Of a DNA stretch of 64,000 nt, positions 1-13,060 are shown piece after piece. The notes beneath the pieces were generated by a model. The model searched no databases and was not told where the DNA came from. It was given only the letters and a program-made list of their open reading frames with translations. This DNA is from Podocnemis expansa. Taxonomy: Eukaryota; Chordata; Testudines; Podocnemididae. The stretch is from positions 44,533,423 through 44,597,422 of the forward strand of contig ML681991.1 in assembly GCA_007922195.1 (NCBI GenBank), read 5' to 3'. Position 1 is the first letter of the stretch; the number at the start of each line of letters is the position of its first letter. The translations under genes were made by a program, and so were the position numbers.

Positions 1-35
1 TGTTTTTAAAGCCCCAGCTTCCAGACTCATGTGAA

Positions 36-716
36 CAGGGCTGGTCCTACCACAGAGGTGACCTAGGTAGTTGCCTAGGGCTCCAGACAGTAGGGGATGC
101 CAAGGGTGCTCTCCAGAAAAGGTAAAGGCTGTCCTCTGGGGGTGGGGTGGGGGGCGAGATGGGTGATTACTCCTGGCTCTATGGTGCTGTGGGCCCCATG
201 CTGCCCTGCCATGAGCAGGGCAGTGTGGGGCTGGCACTGCCGCCCTCCCACGGCTGCATCGTCCCCCACCTCCTCCCTGCTGCTTTTGGCTCAGAGCTGA
301 AGGCAGCGAGGGGGGGCAGGAGCATGGAGCTGGCCTCTGCTCTGGGCTGGCTTGTTCCACCCCCAGAATGGGAAACAGCTGGCCCAGGGTGGAGTGGGCC
401 AGCTCAGAGGCTGGGATCCACTCTCCTGTCCCTCCCCTGGGCCAGCTGTTCCACCTGGGGGCAGGGGAGAGGGCCAGCCCAGAGGCAGGGCAGGAGACCT
501 GAGCTCAACCGCTGGACCAGCCCACTCTGACCTCAGCTCAGGAGAGAGGTAAGAGTGCGAGGCCTGCCTCTGGGCCCGTCCATCCCCCCAGCACGGGGAG
601 GAGGGTAGCTGGGGGGGGGGGGCCACAGGCCGATTGCCCCAGGCTCTGTACCCCCTAGGGACGGGGCGCCAAAATAACAGGCACGTAGGGCGCTAAAAAA
701 CCTTGGGCTGGCCCTG
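36..716. mobile_element. Non-autonomous hAT-like element with perfect 8-bp TSD
   Basis: The left end reads CAGGGCTGGTCC and the right end GGGCTGGCCCTG, giving imperfect terminal inverted repeats of about 12 bp. CATGTGAA lies immediately outside both ends (28-35 and 717-724), a perfect 8-bp target duplication as hAT transposases make. The interior is GC-rich with G runs and encodes no transposase. Short open frames inside it on both strands reflect composition only. Boundaries are seen directly; the hAT assignment is inferred from TSD length and the CAGGG start. Confidence 0.77.
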
Positions 717-719
717 CAT

Positions 720-905
720 GTGAATAGATGAGAACCTCAGCTTTCTTTCAGAAGAAAATGCCAATGTCACCCTGGAAACTCAAAACCGAGAAGGCAGATA
801 AAAATAACCCCACAGCCATAATTTTGTTTAAAAAAAATCTTTAGGGCAATTTTGTGACTTTATGGGCCTGGCTCATGTTTTTTGTACTTCAGGGTTAGTA
901 ATACC
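720..905 (+). repeat. Possible copy of an unnamed interspersed repeat, also at 49975-50072
   Basis: The end of this stretch (about 855-905) aligns by eye with 50020-50072. Both run from a 'gacttt' segment through a 'ttttttg' run to a 'cagggttRgYaata' end. It contains no coding frame. The sequence from 905 to 1137 is unassigned. Confidence 0.3.
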
Positions 906-1137
906 TAGTGGTATCACTTTGGATAGCCTTAAGGAGGGAAAAATTCTGATCCCTGCCTTCTAGCATCCATTCTGGTCCCCACTTGATTTCCCCATCCCCC
1001 ACCCACAGTGGCATTGGGTCTTGCTCTGGGTGGAGTTTCCTCTCCATCTTGCTAATGCAATGCTTCCAGGGTTTGAATTCCCAGGGGAATCCCTTGCACT
1101 CTACCTCAGGTAGCAGGTTAAAGCAACACTTGGCCCA

Positions 1138-3368
1138 GGTGCCCTCTGTCTGCTCAAACAGGGAAGAATTGGTAGGGGAAGTAGAAGGGGGTGGCAACTT
1201 GGGCAGGCATGACCATGAAATGATCAAGTTCAGGATCCTGACAAAAAGAAGGAGAGCAGCAGAATATGAACACTGGACTTCGGAAAAGCAGACTTTAATT
1301 CCCTCAAGGAACTGATGGGCAGGATCCACTGGGAGGCTCAGCCGAGGAGTCCTGAAGAACGGGCTGCATTTAAAAGAAATCTTACTGATGGCACAGGAAC
1401 GAACCATCCTGATATGCAGAAAGAACAGCAAATATGGCAGGCAATCAGCTCTGCTTAACAGAGAAATCTTCAAGTGACCTGAGTTTAAACATAAAAAGGA
1501 AGCTTGTAAGAAGTGGAAACTTGGACAGATGACCAGGCGGAGTATAAAAATACTCTTCGAGCATGCAGGAGTGAAATCAGGAAGGCCAAAGCACAATTAG
1601 AGCTGCAGCTAGCAGAGAATGTGGAGGGTAACAAGAAGGGTTTCTACGGGTCTGTTAGCAACAAGAAGAAGGTTAGGGAAAGTGCAGGCCCCTTACTAAA
1701 TGGGGGAGGTAACCTAGTGACAGATGATGTGGAAAAAGCTGAAGTACTCATTCTTTTTTGCCTCCGTCTTCACAGACAAGGCAGCACAGAATGAGGAAGG
1801 AGAAGCCCTCTGTGCTGAAAGAACAACTTCAGGAGTCATGATTGTTTAGAAAAGCAGGACACGCACAAGTTCTTGGGGCTAGACACGTCAGGTGCTGAGC
1901 GAGTTGGCTGATGTAACTGCAGAGCCTTTGAGAACTCATGGTGACCAGGAGAGATCCTGGGTGACTGCAAAAAGACAAAATATAGTGCCCACCTTTAAAA
2001 AAGGGACGATGGAGGATCCTGGGAACTGTAAACCAGTCAGCCTCACCTCAGTCCCTGGAAAAATCATGGAGCAGGTCCTCACGGAATCCATTTAGAAGCA
2101 CTTGGAGGAGAGGAAGGTAATCAAGAATAGTCAGCATGGATTCACCAAGGGTAAGTCATACCTGACCAACCTGATTGCCTTCTATGGTGAGATGACTGGC
2201 TCTGTGGCTGTGGGGAAAACAGTGGATGTGATATACCTTGATTTTAGCAAAGCTTTTGGTACAGTCTCCCAAAGTATTCCTTCTAACAAGCTAAAGAAGT
2301 TGGAGTTGGATGAATGGACTAGAAGGTGAATAGAAAACTTGTTAGATTGTTGTGCTCAACAGGTAGTGATCAATGGCTCAATGCCTAGTTGTCAGTTCAA
2401 GAGGTCCAGGGGTCAGGCAGTCGTAGGGCTGATTTTGTTTATCTTCCTTAATGGCCTGGAGGTTGGGGTGGATTCCGTCCTCAGCAAGTTTGCAGATGTC
2501 ACTAAGCTGGGAGAAGTTGTAGATACAGTGGAGGATAAGGAAAGGATACAGGGTGACATTGACAAATTGAAGGATTGGGCCAAAAGAAATCTGAGGATGT
2601 TCAACAAGGACAACTGTGGAATTCTGCACTTAGACAGAAGAATCCTATGCATGGCTATAGACAGGGGATCAACTGGCTTGGCAACAGTTCTGCAGAAAAG
2701 GAGCCAGGGGTTACAGTGGACAAGAGTTGCCATAAAAGCTAGTGGCATATTGGCTTATTTTACTAGGAGCACTGCCAGCAGATTAAGGGAGGGGATTATT
2801 CCCCTCCGTTTGGCACTGGAAAGGCTGAATCTGGAGCATTTTGTCCAATTTTGCCTCCCCCACCCCCAAAAGGATGTAGGCAAATTGAGGAGAGTCCAGT
2901 GGAGGGCAACAAAAATGGTTAGGAGGATGGAACACTTGACTTATAAGGAGAAACTAAGGGAAGTGACACATCTCATCATCCCCTTTCTCCTTTAGTATGC
3001 AGAAGAAAATAGTGAGGGGGAATTTGCTAGTAGCCTTCAACTACTTGAAGGGGGAGATCCAGACAGGATGGGACTAGGCTTTTTTCAGAGATGGCAGATA
3101 ATAGAACTAGGAGTAATGGGCTCAACTGCAGTGGGGAAGATCTACATTGGATATTAGGAAAAAACATTTTCCCTAAGAGGGTGGTGAAGCACTGGAACGG
3201 GTTACCTAGGGAGGTGGGGGAATCTTCATCCTTAGAGGTTTTTAAGGCCCAGCCTGACATGGCCCCGGTTGGGATGATTTATTTGGATTTGTTCCTGCTT
3301 TGAGCAGTGGGTGAGACCAGATGATGTTCAGAGGGCTGTTCCAATCTTCATCTTCTATGGTTCTATGG
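1138..3368 (+). mobile_element. Decayed CR1 LINE, ORF2 remnant to 3' tail
   Basis: Frame-broken pieces of CR1 ORF2 follow one another on the plus strand. Endonuclease-end sequence lies at 1150-1320, the linker at 1513-1794, RT pieces at 1892-2095 and 2102-2329 (with the conserved YLDFSKAF core), and the second half of RT at 2339-2995. The catalytic FADD motif reads FADV here, so an active-site Asp is lost as well as the frame. The copy ends in a CR1-type tail with repeated TTCTATGG near 3350-3368. The 5' end is truncated. The mutation load suggests it is much older than the copies at 19-25 kb. Confidence 0.85.
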
Positions 3369-3382
3369 AACGTGAGTGGTGT

Positions 3383-3502
3383 AGGGTGACCAGGTAGCAA
3401 GTGTGAAAAATCAGAATGCGGATGGGGAGCAACAGGTGCCTACATGAGAAAAAGCCCCAAATATCAGGACTGTCCTTATAAAATCAGGGCATCTGGTCAC
3501 CA
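3383..3502. mobile_element. Short TIR element (MITE), GGGTGACCAG ends
   Basis: About 120 bp bounded by GGGTGACCAGGT on the left and ATCTGGTCACC on the right, which are inverted copies. A TA dinucleotide precedes the left end, but the right TA is not preserved. No coding capacity. It could be a Tc1/mariner-type MITE from the TA, but the family is not certain. Confidence 0.55.
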
Positions 3503-6464
3503 GCCCAATGCAATCAGTTGCATGGCTACTTTCTGAGGTTTGGCTTGGCCATCCCTGTGTCTGTACAGGGGACACCTGGGCTAAATTTGAGTGGCTTGCA
3601 CCCATGCAGCTGAAGAGATTCTCTGGACTGCTCTGGCCGCAGTTTTGGTTCCTTGGATCCATGGCCTATTGACCAAGTACAACTGTCCCCCAGACACATC
3701 CCTTTCATTGGCTTCACTCGTGAAGGTGTTAAGAGCTGATGTGAAGATGCACAGTAGATGGATGCCATTTCTTGAGCACAACAAGACTCATACTGGCCCT
3801 ACAAAACCTCTGCTATGTAGTCTTGAGTGCCATGTATGGGTACACTGTCTATCAGCGACCAACCTACATGCATGCTTATAACTTCTCTCTTATGAGCCCA
3901 CAAAGAGCAACTGGGACGGACTGGTTTGTCCCCGACACTAAGGGAAGAGCACCACCTGTTGACACAGCCACACAATTTTGGGGAGCATGTTTCCCCTGGA
4001 AAGTCCCCCATAATGTTGTGACTCCAGCCTGACCCAGGACTTGGGGAAAGCCCAGGACAGTGTGTGATTGAGGAGATATCCCTCTGCTGTCCCCTGCCAC
4101 CCTCATGCTCAGGGATCAGTCACAAACAAATGCCTCATGCTGCTGCCTCCTCCTCTTTCCTGCAGCTGTTTCTTTCTTTCTTCTACTGTGTCGGATGGGG
4201 ACCCACCTGCCATCCAGGAAATGGGGTACTTAGCAGTGTTAATGTCTCGTTCGGAGGTTACAACAAATGCATCCGTCACAGCAAGCCCTATGGAAATGGA
4301 TTATTGAAGGGGGAGCGAGAGGGGGAAGCTGCCTGTGCATCAGGCTGATGAGCTGGTGCAAGGAAATCTGCTTCCTCTGTGTATCGATCAGCTGTCAGGC
4401 TGGGAGAGAGAGGAGCTTCTTCATGGCTACTCAAAGGCATTAACTGCAGGGATCACACACTGGGTGGGGGGGATGGGGAGCTCCCTGGGCAATAAGAACC
4501 CTGCTGGCTGTATCCACGCTGGAAGGGCAAAGGAAAAGTCCACCTATCCCTCCCTCCCTGGCCTTGAGCTGTTGTAGTCTACCCTCGAGTTCTCTTGTGT
4601 TACTAAAACTACACATCCTGTGAATGTCCCTGACTTCGATTTCTCTAGTGACTCTACCCGGCTTCCCAGCTGGGAAATGGGGCATGGCGGGGCATGACAG
4701 AAGCAATCGTACCCAGCTTTTCCATCCTGTTGGACTCTTCTGGGGATGATCCCCAAACACAGCCAGTTTTGAATCTTTGTCTTTAGAGCATTTGCAAATG
4801 GAATCTAAAACTCTCCCTGTCCCCTCCTCCCCAGGCTCCATGAGGACTTCCAGCTCTTTAGGGTTTGTGACATTGGGTGGACTGACAGTGTCATTCTACA
4901 GCTCCATGCCAGTTTGAGCTGGCAGTTTGTTGTTATGGTGAAATGTTGCCTCAGAGAGTGCTGATGGAGCATGATGGCTGAGAACACAGCTGTGTCACCT
5001 CTCTCCAGTGCAACCACATCAGAAGTAGGAGTGTGACTCTCTCCCCATCCTTTGATCTTGGTGCAGGGGATGTGGGACATACCCATGGGGATCAGATGTT
5101 TCAGGATGGATGGAAGGGATAAGCCTGGTCCATGGCCTCCTCAAGACAGCATTTAATACAAGTCCCAGCCATGAGTAGCCTCATCCTCAGCTAACATGAT
5201 GAAGTCCATATGTCTCTACAATAGCTTAGACAGAAACCATCAGTCAAGCCTCTAGCTCACCAGGGAATTTTTTGGTGAGGTTTCCAGAAGTTATTACTGG
5301 ATCTAGTGAAGACTAGAAGACTTCCTGAAAAGATGTTTCCTTTCTGGTTGTTATCTCTTCTTTGTTTCACAGAAAAATGAAAAAGCACTCATACTTTGCC
5401 TGCCAATCTCCCTTATTTAACGTCCCTTTAAGTCCTCTTTCATCACTGCTTGAAATCAGCAACATTAGTTCCCACAGTGAGAAAAGGAGCTGGTCCCACC
5501 AGTTGCAGCAAACCACATGCTAGCTGAATTTAGCTCTATTTTCTGTTCATGAATTGTCTGTGAACAGATGCCAATTAACACACATTTGTCTGCTGTTTGA
5601 AATTCTTCAACGGATGTTTGATGTGCATGTAATTCAGTTTATGAGTCACTTGCAGACAGCTCACCATGAGTGCTGTCGTGTTTGTTAGTTAGTCAAGCTG
5701 CACTGATGGGACCAATGGACATGTGGTGTTTCCGTGTCCTGACTGAGTGAAAATGACTTAAGAATCATAGTTCCCAGCTGACCACTTGTGATTTCAAATG
5801 TGAAGCTTGCTTTCTGTGAATGTTCCATGATACACACTATTTCCATCAGGATTCTGCCTATAAACTCCTTCCTTCCCCAGAGAACATGATAGGGAATGAA
5901 TACACTCAAATGGAATTTCTTCAAGATCTTCAAATAAAGATTTTTAGCATGGGAATTGGAGTTTGGCTCTCTCATGCCTCCATTCTCCTGTATGGGCTGG
6001 CCTCCCCAGCTGGACTACACCTACCACAATGCAGCTTGGTTAAAGGAATTCCACGATTCATCAAGGTGGGTCTGCAAAAGGGGAGACTGGCGCTTAATCG
6101 GAGATGTAGCCCCAAAAGAAACTGGTCTCTAGAGAGAATGAAGAGAGGAGGCAGCCAAACTTTAATTCTCAAAAGACCCTGAGGTGGGCTTTCCAAACAG
6201 AACATTTGATTTTTGGCTAATGTTTTAAGTTTTGATTTTTCACCTCAAAGCTGATATTTTCTGCAGTTCCCCTCCATTTTCTGTCCAGATCTATCACTGG
6301 GACTCTGTAGCACTGGTGAAATAACAATTCTGTGAAAAACATCAGATTTACTTTCACTTTGCAGGGCTTGAAATGCATCCATTTTGTCTATTTCATAAAA
6401 TTTTCCACAATATTTTTTTACCAAATTTTTATGCCAACCTAAGGGGGCTCTGAGGCTAAATTAA
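3503..6464. other. No gene or recognised repeat
   Basis: Several short open frames occur on both strands (longest 133 codons at 4440-4841 reverse and 120 codons at 5820-6182 forward). None shows a domain, a recognisable motif or consistent composition. I see no exon, RNA gene or TE ends I can defend. Confidence 0.5.
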
Positions 6465-6635
6465 ATATTGATTGTAAAGTGCTTTGAGATCCTTGGATAT
6501 ACTTTAGCATTACCTCAAGTTAAGGGCTTGGTGCAGAAATCTAAAAGGGAAACTCTCCGGCCACTTATGTAGTAGGTCAGATTAGACGATCAAATCGTCC
6601 CCTCCTGGCCTTAAATTCTACCACCCTATGGAGAG
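6465..6635 (+). mobile_element. SINE-like tail followed by a CR1-type 3' end
   Basis: TAAAGTGCTTTGAGATCC at about 6476 is the kind of 3' tail found on old SINEs. It is followed at 6570-6630 by GGTCAGATTAGACGATC and CTGGCCTTAAATTCTA, which match the 3' terminus of older CR1 copies such as 28365-29682. The two could be one composite or two adjacent fragments. Confidence 0.5.
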
Positions 6636-7654
6636 AAGACAATAGAAAATGGAAACGTGTTTGTATACCTGTCTGTAGTCAAAGCCTCAGTCCTGGGTCA
6701 ATGCCTCCATTACAGATGCCTTTAATCTTGGGTTCATGTCAAGAAGCTGTGTCAGCATCAGTAAAAGTCCTGAAGAACCAAATGGTTGCAAGATTAGCCT
6801 CTGTCTCCCATTTACTACTCAGGCTTCGCAACTGTGATTAAAGAGGCATCCCTCACCTCAGCAATGCTAAAAGCCCTTGTGAGCATTTGAAGAACCTGTG
6901 AGACACTAGTCTGGAAATAATTTGGTTGGGCTTTGAATGCAGGGCTGGCAGGCAAAGGGGGCCGCTGGTGCCGGTACCCAGTGTCTGGAAAGTTATATGT
7001 TCTCAGGCTGACTTGACCTTGTCAAAGCAGGAAGAAAACAGGAAGCTATAGTGCATTCCTGGCATAGTCCGACAAGCAGCACAACATGTTAAGAAAAAAG
7101 CAATGGGCATATTTAAGGAAATATGAACTACTTCCTTTGACTTACACATTCATTGCAGACCTCACATGTAACTGTTGCAAGCCTGAAAAATAACCCTAAT
7201 ACAGATCTGGAAGGCAGGGAGGTCCACAATTATTTTGCCTAATTTAGTTCTCACTCAAGTGCTAGGGGATTGAAAGTTCAATCCAAACTTATTGGTCAAT
7301 TGGTTGGGTGCTGCTTAGGAGAGATGATGAACAATGGGAACACAGAAAATATATATAGAGAGGGAGAGAGAGCAGGAGAGGGTCAAAGAGAAAAATGGCA
7401 CAAAAAAAATAGATTCAGTATATTGGTGACTGAAGGCCTTCTCATCCTCCTCTATCTCTCATAGGCATTTCTCTGACTACACTTATCACTGCTGTTTGCA
7501 GTGCTGTGGCTGTGCTGGTCCCAGGATGTTGGAGAGACGAGGAATGTGAGGTAATATCTTTTAGTGGACAAGTTTTCTTACAATGTATGTTAACTGCCTA
7601 CATTAAACAATCTGAATCTGCATCCAATTTCAAGTCTAAACTTCCTGATGACCT
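6636..7654. other. No gene or recognised repeat; short purine-rich tract
   Basis: A purine-rich (AG/GA) simple tract lies at about 7352-7395. Nothing else is recognised. Confidence 0.45.
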
Positions 7655-8745
7655 ATATATATTCATTTGTTCTTGTGTCTGCATTGGCGCTGAACTTAAT
7701 TCTTCTCTCTCCCTGGTATTTGTTCCTCCGATGTATTTATGAAGAGCAATGGGATCTCCCCTCAACCTTCTTTGGTTAGGCTACACAAGCCAAGCTCTTG
7801 GAGTCTCCTCTCATACGACAGGTTTTCCATTTCACAGGTCATCCCTGTAGCCCTTCTCTGCACCTGTTCCAGTCTGAACCCATCTTTCTTAAACATGGGG
7901 AACCAGAACTACACACAATATTCCAGATGAGGTCTCACCAGCACCTTGTACCAATTAATGGTTCTATCACATCCCTGTCTCTACTGGAAATACCTTGTCT
8001 GATGCATCCTACGATCACAGTAGCTCTTTTCTCGGTTACATCACATTGGTGGCTCATAGTCATCCTGTGATCAACCAGTTCACCCAGGTCCTTCTCCTCC
8101 TCTTTGACTTCCAACTTATGCCTCCCCAGCTTATAGAAAAAGTACTTATTAGCCCCTAAATGCATGACCTTGCACTTTTCACTATTAAATTTTGTCCTAT
8201 TCCTATTACTTCAGTTTACAAGCTCAACCAGATCTTCCTGTCTGGTATCCTGATCCTTTTCCGTATTGGCAACACCTCCCAATTTTGAGTGATCTACAAA
8301 CTTGGTTAGCATATTCCCACTTTTTGTGCCAAGGTCAGTAATAAAGAGGTTAAAGACTGGTCTCATGACCAGTCCCTGTGGAACTCCACTAGCAACTTTC
8401 TTCCAGCTTGACAGTTCACATTTCAGTGTGATACATTGTAGACCCCCTTTAACAAGTTCCTTATTGACCTTTCAGTTTTCATATTAATACCTATTTTTTT
8501 CAATTTAATTAATAATTCCCTATGTGGAACCATATCAAATGCCTTACTAAAATCTAGGCAAATTAGATTCACTGCATACCATTTGTCCAAAATTTTTTTT
8601 TATCATCTCAAAAAAGGAGATCAGTTTGGTTTGTCATGATCTACTCTTTGTAAACACCAAGCAGCTTGAGAAACCTCCAATTCCACCAGGTTCCCCTGGC
8701 CCTTAATATTAGTGGATGATTCAAGTTTCAAACAGCTAAGTAACA
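7655..8745 (-). mobile_element. Old CR1-type LINE remnant, 3' half of ORF2
   Basis: Read on the reverse strand this carries the order of a CR1 ORF2 3' half: a sequence coding for a thumb/connection region, a stretch equivalent to 'hear gray' RT frames around 7935-8165 (residues such as KYFFYKLGRHKLEV and EKDLGELVDHRMTMSHQCD), then RT-coding sequence towards 8640. All frames are broken. It matches the reverse remnant at 15925-16215, so both belong to one older family. The 5' end fades near 8745. Confidence 0.7.
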
Positions 8746-8837
8746 CTTCCCCCTCCCTCCCCATAACACCCTGCCAACAAAGCCAAGCACTGTATTTATA
8801 GGAATAAAACACATAGTCTTTGATTTAGAGGAAGGAG

Positions 8838-10460
8838 TAGATTCATAGATTTCAAGGCTAGAAGATACCATCGTGATCATCAAGTTGGACACAAGCCAGA
8901 GAACTGCCCTAAAATAATTCTTTGAGTAGATCTGTGTTCATTTAAAAATGTGTCAATGGGAAGACTCTACCATGACACTTGGTGGGTTCTTCCAACAGTT
9001 AATTACTCTGATCATTAAAAATGCATGCCTAATTTCCAGTTTGAACTTGTTTAGCTTCACCTTCCTGCCATTGGATTGTTAGATGTTCCTTTGCTAGATT
9101 GAAGAACCCCTTACTAAATATTTGTTCTTCAGGTACTTATAGACTGTATTTCGCCCCTTCACCTTCTCTTTATTAAACTAAATAGGTTGAGCTCCTTCAG
9201 TCTTATCACTAGAAAGCAGGCTTTCTGGTCCTTTAATTATTCTTGTGGCTCTTCTCTGAACCCAGTTTATCACCATCCTTCTTGAACTCCGGCCACCGGA
9301 ACTGGACACATGATTCCAGTGGCGTTCACACCAGCGCCAAACGCAGAGGTGAAAGAACCTCTCTGCTCCCATTTGAGATTCCCACATTTATACACAAGTC
9401 CAAGGACCCATTAGTTCTTTTGGCTATAGCATTACACTGGGAGCTCATGTTCAGTTGATTATCCAACAGGATCCACATATCTTTTTCAGAATCACTGCTT
9501 CCCAGCATAGAGTTCCCTCCCTCCTGTAAGTATGGCCTGCGTTCTTTGTTCCTAGGAATCTACATTTACTATTAGACATATTAAAATATACATTGCTTGC
9601 TTGCTTACTAAGCAATCCAGATTGCTCTGTATCAGTGACCTGACCTCATCATTATTTACTACTCCCTCAATTTCTGTGTCATCTGCAAACTTTATCAGAC
9701 ATGATTTTATGTTTTCTTCCAACTCACTGACAAAAATGTTAAATAGCAAAGGGGTAAGAACCAAACCCTACTGTACTCCACCAGAAACATGGCCATTTGC
9801 TTGACAATAAAATTTTGAGATCTTTTGGTTAGCCAGCTGTTAATCCATTTAATGAGTGCCATTTTATATCTTTCCTGTTTTTAATCAAAATGTCATATAG
9901 TTTCAACTTAAATGTCTTACAGAAGTCCATTACATCAATATTGTTACGTTTATAAAACAAATTTGTTCTTTCTGTCTGTCTGTCTCTCTCACACACACCC
10001 AATGATATCAAGTTAGTTTGATAGGATCTATTTTCTATAAACCCATGTTGATTGGCATTACTTGCCCTTAATCTGTTATTAACTGAGCCCGGTTTAAGCC
10101 CCACCATTCTGTTGCCCAGGATTGATGTCAGAATGACAGGCCTATACTCAGGTCGTCTCATTTGCTGTTTTTAAATATTGGCATCACATCCGTTTTCTAC
10201 TAGGTTTCTGGAATTTCCTAGGTGTTCCAAGGGTTACTGAAAAGCAACATTAACAGTATAGTGAGCTCCTCAGCTGGGTCTTTTAAAACTTTTGGATGTA
10301 AGTTATCCAGATCTGCTGACTGAAAAATGTCTGACGTTAGTAGCAGCTGTTTAACATCTTCCTGAGAAAACAGCAGACTAGAAAGAGTGCTATCATATGA
10401 TAGAACATCATCCCCCCCGCCCCCCAGTGCAGAACAGTTATTAACTACAGGATGCACAGG
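8838..10460 (-). mobile_element. Old CR1-type LINE remnant with ATTCATAGAT tail
   Basis: The 3' end on the reverse strand is at about 8838, with an ATTCATAGATTTCAAGG start on the plus strand. Moving into the element, reverse frames give a 3' RT fragment (9326-9508), a B/C region reading VLTPLLFNIFVSELEE then KFADDTEI (9552-9764), a finger/palm fragment with RPVILTSILGN and QHGF motifs (9829-10161), and an upstream piece (10218-10457). The frames carry shifts and a simple-repeat expansion at 9966-10000. FADD survives although the ORF is dead. It resembles the forward copy at 28365-29682. Confidence 0.75.
9966..10000. repeat. TCTG/TC/CA simple repeat inside a CR1 remnant
   Basis: A run of TCTG units passes into TC and CA dinucleotides. 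It interrupts the reverse-strand RT frame and appears in translation as a short Arg/Glu/Thr-rich stretch. Confidence 0.7.
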
Positions 10461-10794
10461 AAAGCAAAGTTTGGAAGAGAAACTAGATCCAATATTTAAA
10501 TAACTTGCATCTGAGATGAAAGAAGCAGAACCAGCAGCAGCATGCTAAAACAAGGAAAGGAATAGATCAGAATAACAGCAAACACCTATCACCTTACTTG
10601 TAATGCGCCCATCACCACCTTATCTAGGTGCGAAGTTGGGTGCAACATTTGCTACCACCTGAGATTGGGGCCTCTTTTTTCCTAGAGGAATGGGGAATGT
10701 GGGAGCAATGGTGCACTGATGCATTCACCTGGAGTCCTGTAGAACTCCACATTGCCCTGCCTGGCCCTAATCCTTTAGAGTGGTGCTCACAGGT

Positions 10795-11285
10795 AGAGCT
10801 GCAAGAATAATAGAGTTTTTGTTTGGTAGGTAAAACTGAATTTTTCGGGGTATTTTTTTTGGCTGAAATGAAAAATCAAAATAAAAACTATTTCAGATAA
10901 TAAATTAAAATGGAGTTAAACCAACACTAAATAGAACAAGACATCCTAAAACTAAATAAGAAAAATAATCATATAGGCTTGTCCACTTTACTTAGTTTTG
11001 GCTGTCTTTTGACTGAACATGAAACAAAAAGTACAAAAGAATCCAAAATGATCTTTTTTCAATATTCCATTTTGTTTTTATGGCATTTTTCACTCCTTTT
11101 ATGTTTTTTTTTTAAAATAAATAGTTTAATTTAAAAATGAAATTTCCTTTAAATTGGAAAGTAAAATTGCTTTATTTCAAAATGCTCAAAACAAGCCATT
11201 TTGGCTTTACTGGAACAAAAATCCTTTTATCATCGGCTAAAATGGGTCAATAAATTTCTGAGGAAATTTATTTTGTATCATAAAA
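10795..11285. repeat. AT-rich interspersed-repeat-like patch
   Basis: Strongly AT-rich sequence full of A and T runs and words such as AAATGAAA and TTTCAAAATG. Similar patches lie at 12800-13060, 27605-27765, 34331-34690, 39360-39720 and 54480-54930. They may be decayed copies of one family, but I could not align them well by eye. Confidence 0.3.
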
Positions 11286-12799
11286 GTTTTGTACAGTTGC
11301 ACACACAAGACCAGAGAAATGTTTGACAGCTGTGAACTCCCTGCTCAGTACTTCTTGCCTGGGCAAGCCCCTCCTGGTCTTACTTCGCAGCAGTGGCCAT
11401 CTTTGTCCGTGCGAGAGAGAACTGGGATGGATGTGGCTCTGAATGATGGGGGAAGTGAGCCCATCTGTTCAGTTGTCTCACCCCTTACCTAAAACACTGC
11501 TCAAGATCTGGTTCATAGGCCTAGGCTGGCCAGAGTTGATGATGTGCTGGATGGCTTTGCCTGTTATTGGTTTTCTTATTTCTTTTTTGGCTGGCAGTGC
11601 TCCAAGGGATGGAGCGGAAGCACAGAGTCTGGGGGATATGGAGAAAGAAGCGGGGACGGCCATGCTCAGAGTAGGCGAAGGAAAGTTGTGGCGCATTGGA
11701 ACCAGCTGGCACTGGAAATGCCAGGAATGAAGCACATTCTCTCTGCAGGGGCAGGAAGCACAGCTGGGAGCTGCCCTGTTATCATTCCCAGCCTCCCCTC
11801 TGTGTAAAGACCAGCCCCATCTGGCACTGTGTGCGAGTGCAATGGTGGGGGCAGCTCTGCACAGAGAGCGATGGGTCTCAGGGAGCCAGCGAGAGGAAAT
11901 GGTGCAGCTGACCCTAGCTTGGAACAGTCCCAGCGGACTCCTAATGAGGAGTTAATGCAGGCCAAGGTAGAGGGAGGGCTGGGGAAAGCCTGGGGGATTG
12001 CAGAGCAGCTTGCTTCTTTGGACAGAGCAGGCATGCACCTCTGCAGCTGTTCCAGTCTTGCTTCCCACAGCAGTATGGCTCTCTCAGCCTTCCCCGCTGC
12101 AGGGGCCTCTGGGACCCCCGGCTGGCTCCTCAGCTTATCAAACAGCCATGTCCTTTGGGCAGTATCTTCAGGTGGCAACTCTCTGAGGATGAATCAACCT
12201 AAATTGTCCTCCCCATTTATTGGCCTCTGCCCAAAATTCAGATACACATTTCAACCCAGGCACTGAAGCTGAAGGTTGGTGGGGAGGGGTGTTGGTGTTG
12301 GAAGCCAAAATCTGGATCTGGTTTGGTTGTTCAAGCACTGTGGAGTAGAGGGAAGTCAGGATCTGTGTAGTCTGGCAGACTTGGGGACTGGAGGTGAGGA
12401 GGAGCCAGGCCCCAGGCCAGTGACAAAACAGTAAAGAGGGAGCTGGGCTTAGAAGCTGAAATTCTGTGTTTGTTTTCCTTATGGTGCTCCCCACCTCAGA
12501 AATGAGAGCTTCAGGGCCAGTTCTCTGTCAGCTTTAAACCACTCTCTTTGCTTCAAAGCACTGCTTGGAACAGACTTCCCGCGACACCACAAAGGGCTGT
12601 ATCATCAGAATGGCGTCTGCACTAATGTTCCTCTGCGTGAAGTGAATGGGAGCTCAGTCCAGCCTGGCCCCAGCAGTGGCTGCCCAAGACAGATGGTCTC
12701 TGAACAGCATGCAAATCCATATAACTATCCTGTGTGATCAGGGACTGGACTCGCCAGGGGCCTGCTCTGTGCAGCAGGCACTCACTAGAGCAGAGTGGG

Positions 12800-13060
12800 A
12801 AATTTTTGCTGAAATATTTTTCAGTCACAAAATGGTTTTCCCTCCCCTCCCAAAATCATATCGCTTTTGATGATGTTTCATTTTCTGGAAGAAAGAATTC
12901 CAAAGCTCCAAAATGGCCCATTTGCAGTTTGTGAATGAAAAGTTCTTGGTTTTCCTTTTGAAACCATATATGGGTTTGAAATTTGCCTTTCTCATTATAT
13001 TTAAAAACAATTAATATTGGTTTAATTTGAAATGATTTTTAAATGTTTACATTCCCTACA
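12800..13060. repeat. AT-rich interspersed-repeat-like patch
   Basis: Same compositional type as 10795-11285, with TTTTGAAACCATATATGG and AAATTTGCC words. No coding content. Confidence 0.25.

Noticed and set aside
147..626. Frames of 127 and 111 codons at the window start
   Set aside because: They lie inside the hAT-like element, on opposite strands, and have no transposase motifs.
5990..6040. GGACTACACCTACCACAATGC and GGACTTCACCTCCCATGATG (54691) look like a common interspersed word
   Set aside because: Only about 20 bases, with no shared flanking sequence.
11666..12266. Overlapping 170-codon reverse and 145-codon forward frames
   Set aside because: They overlap on opposite strands in a GC-rich patch with no domain, no repeat family and no exon-like boundaries. 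I treat them as compositional.
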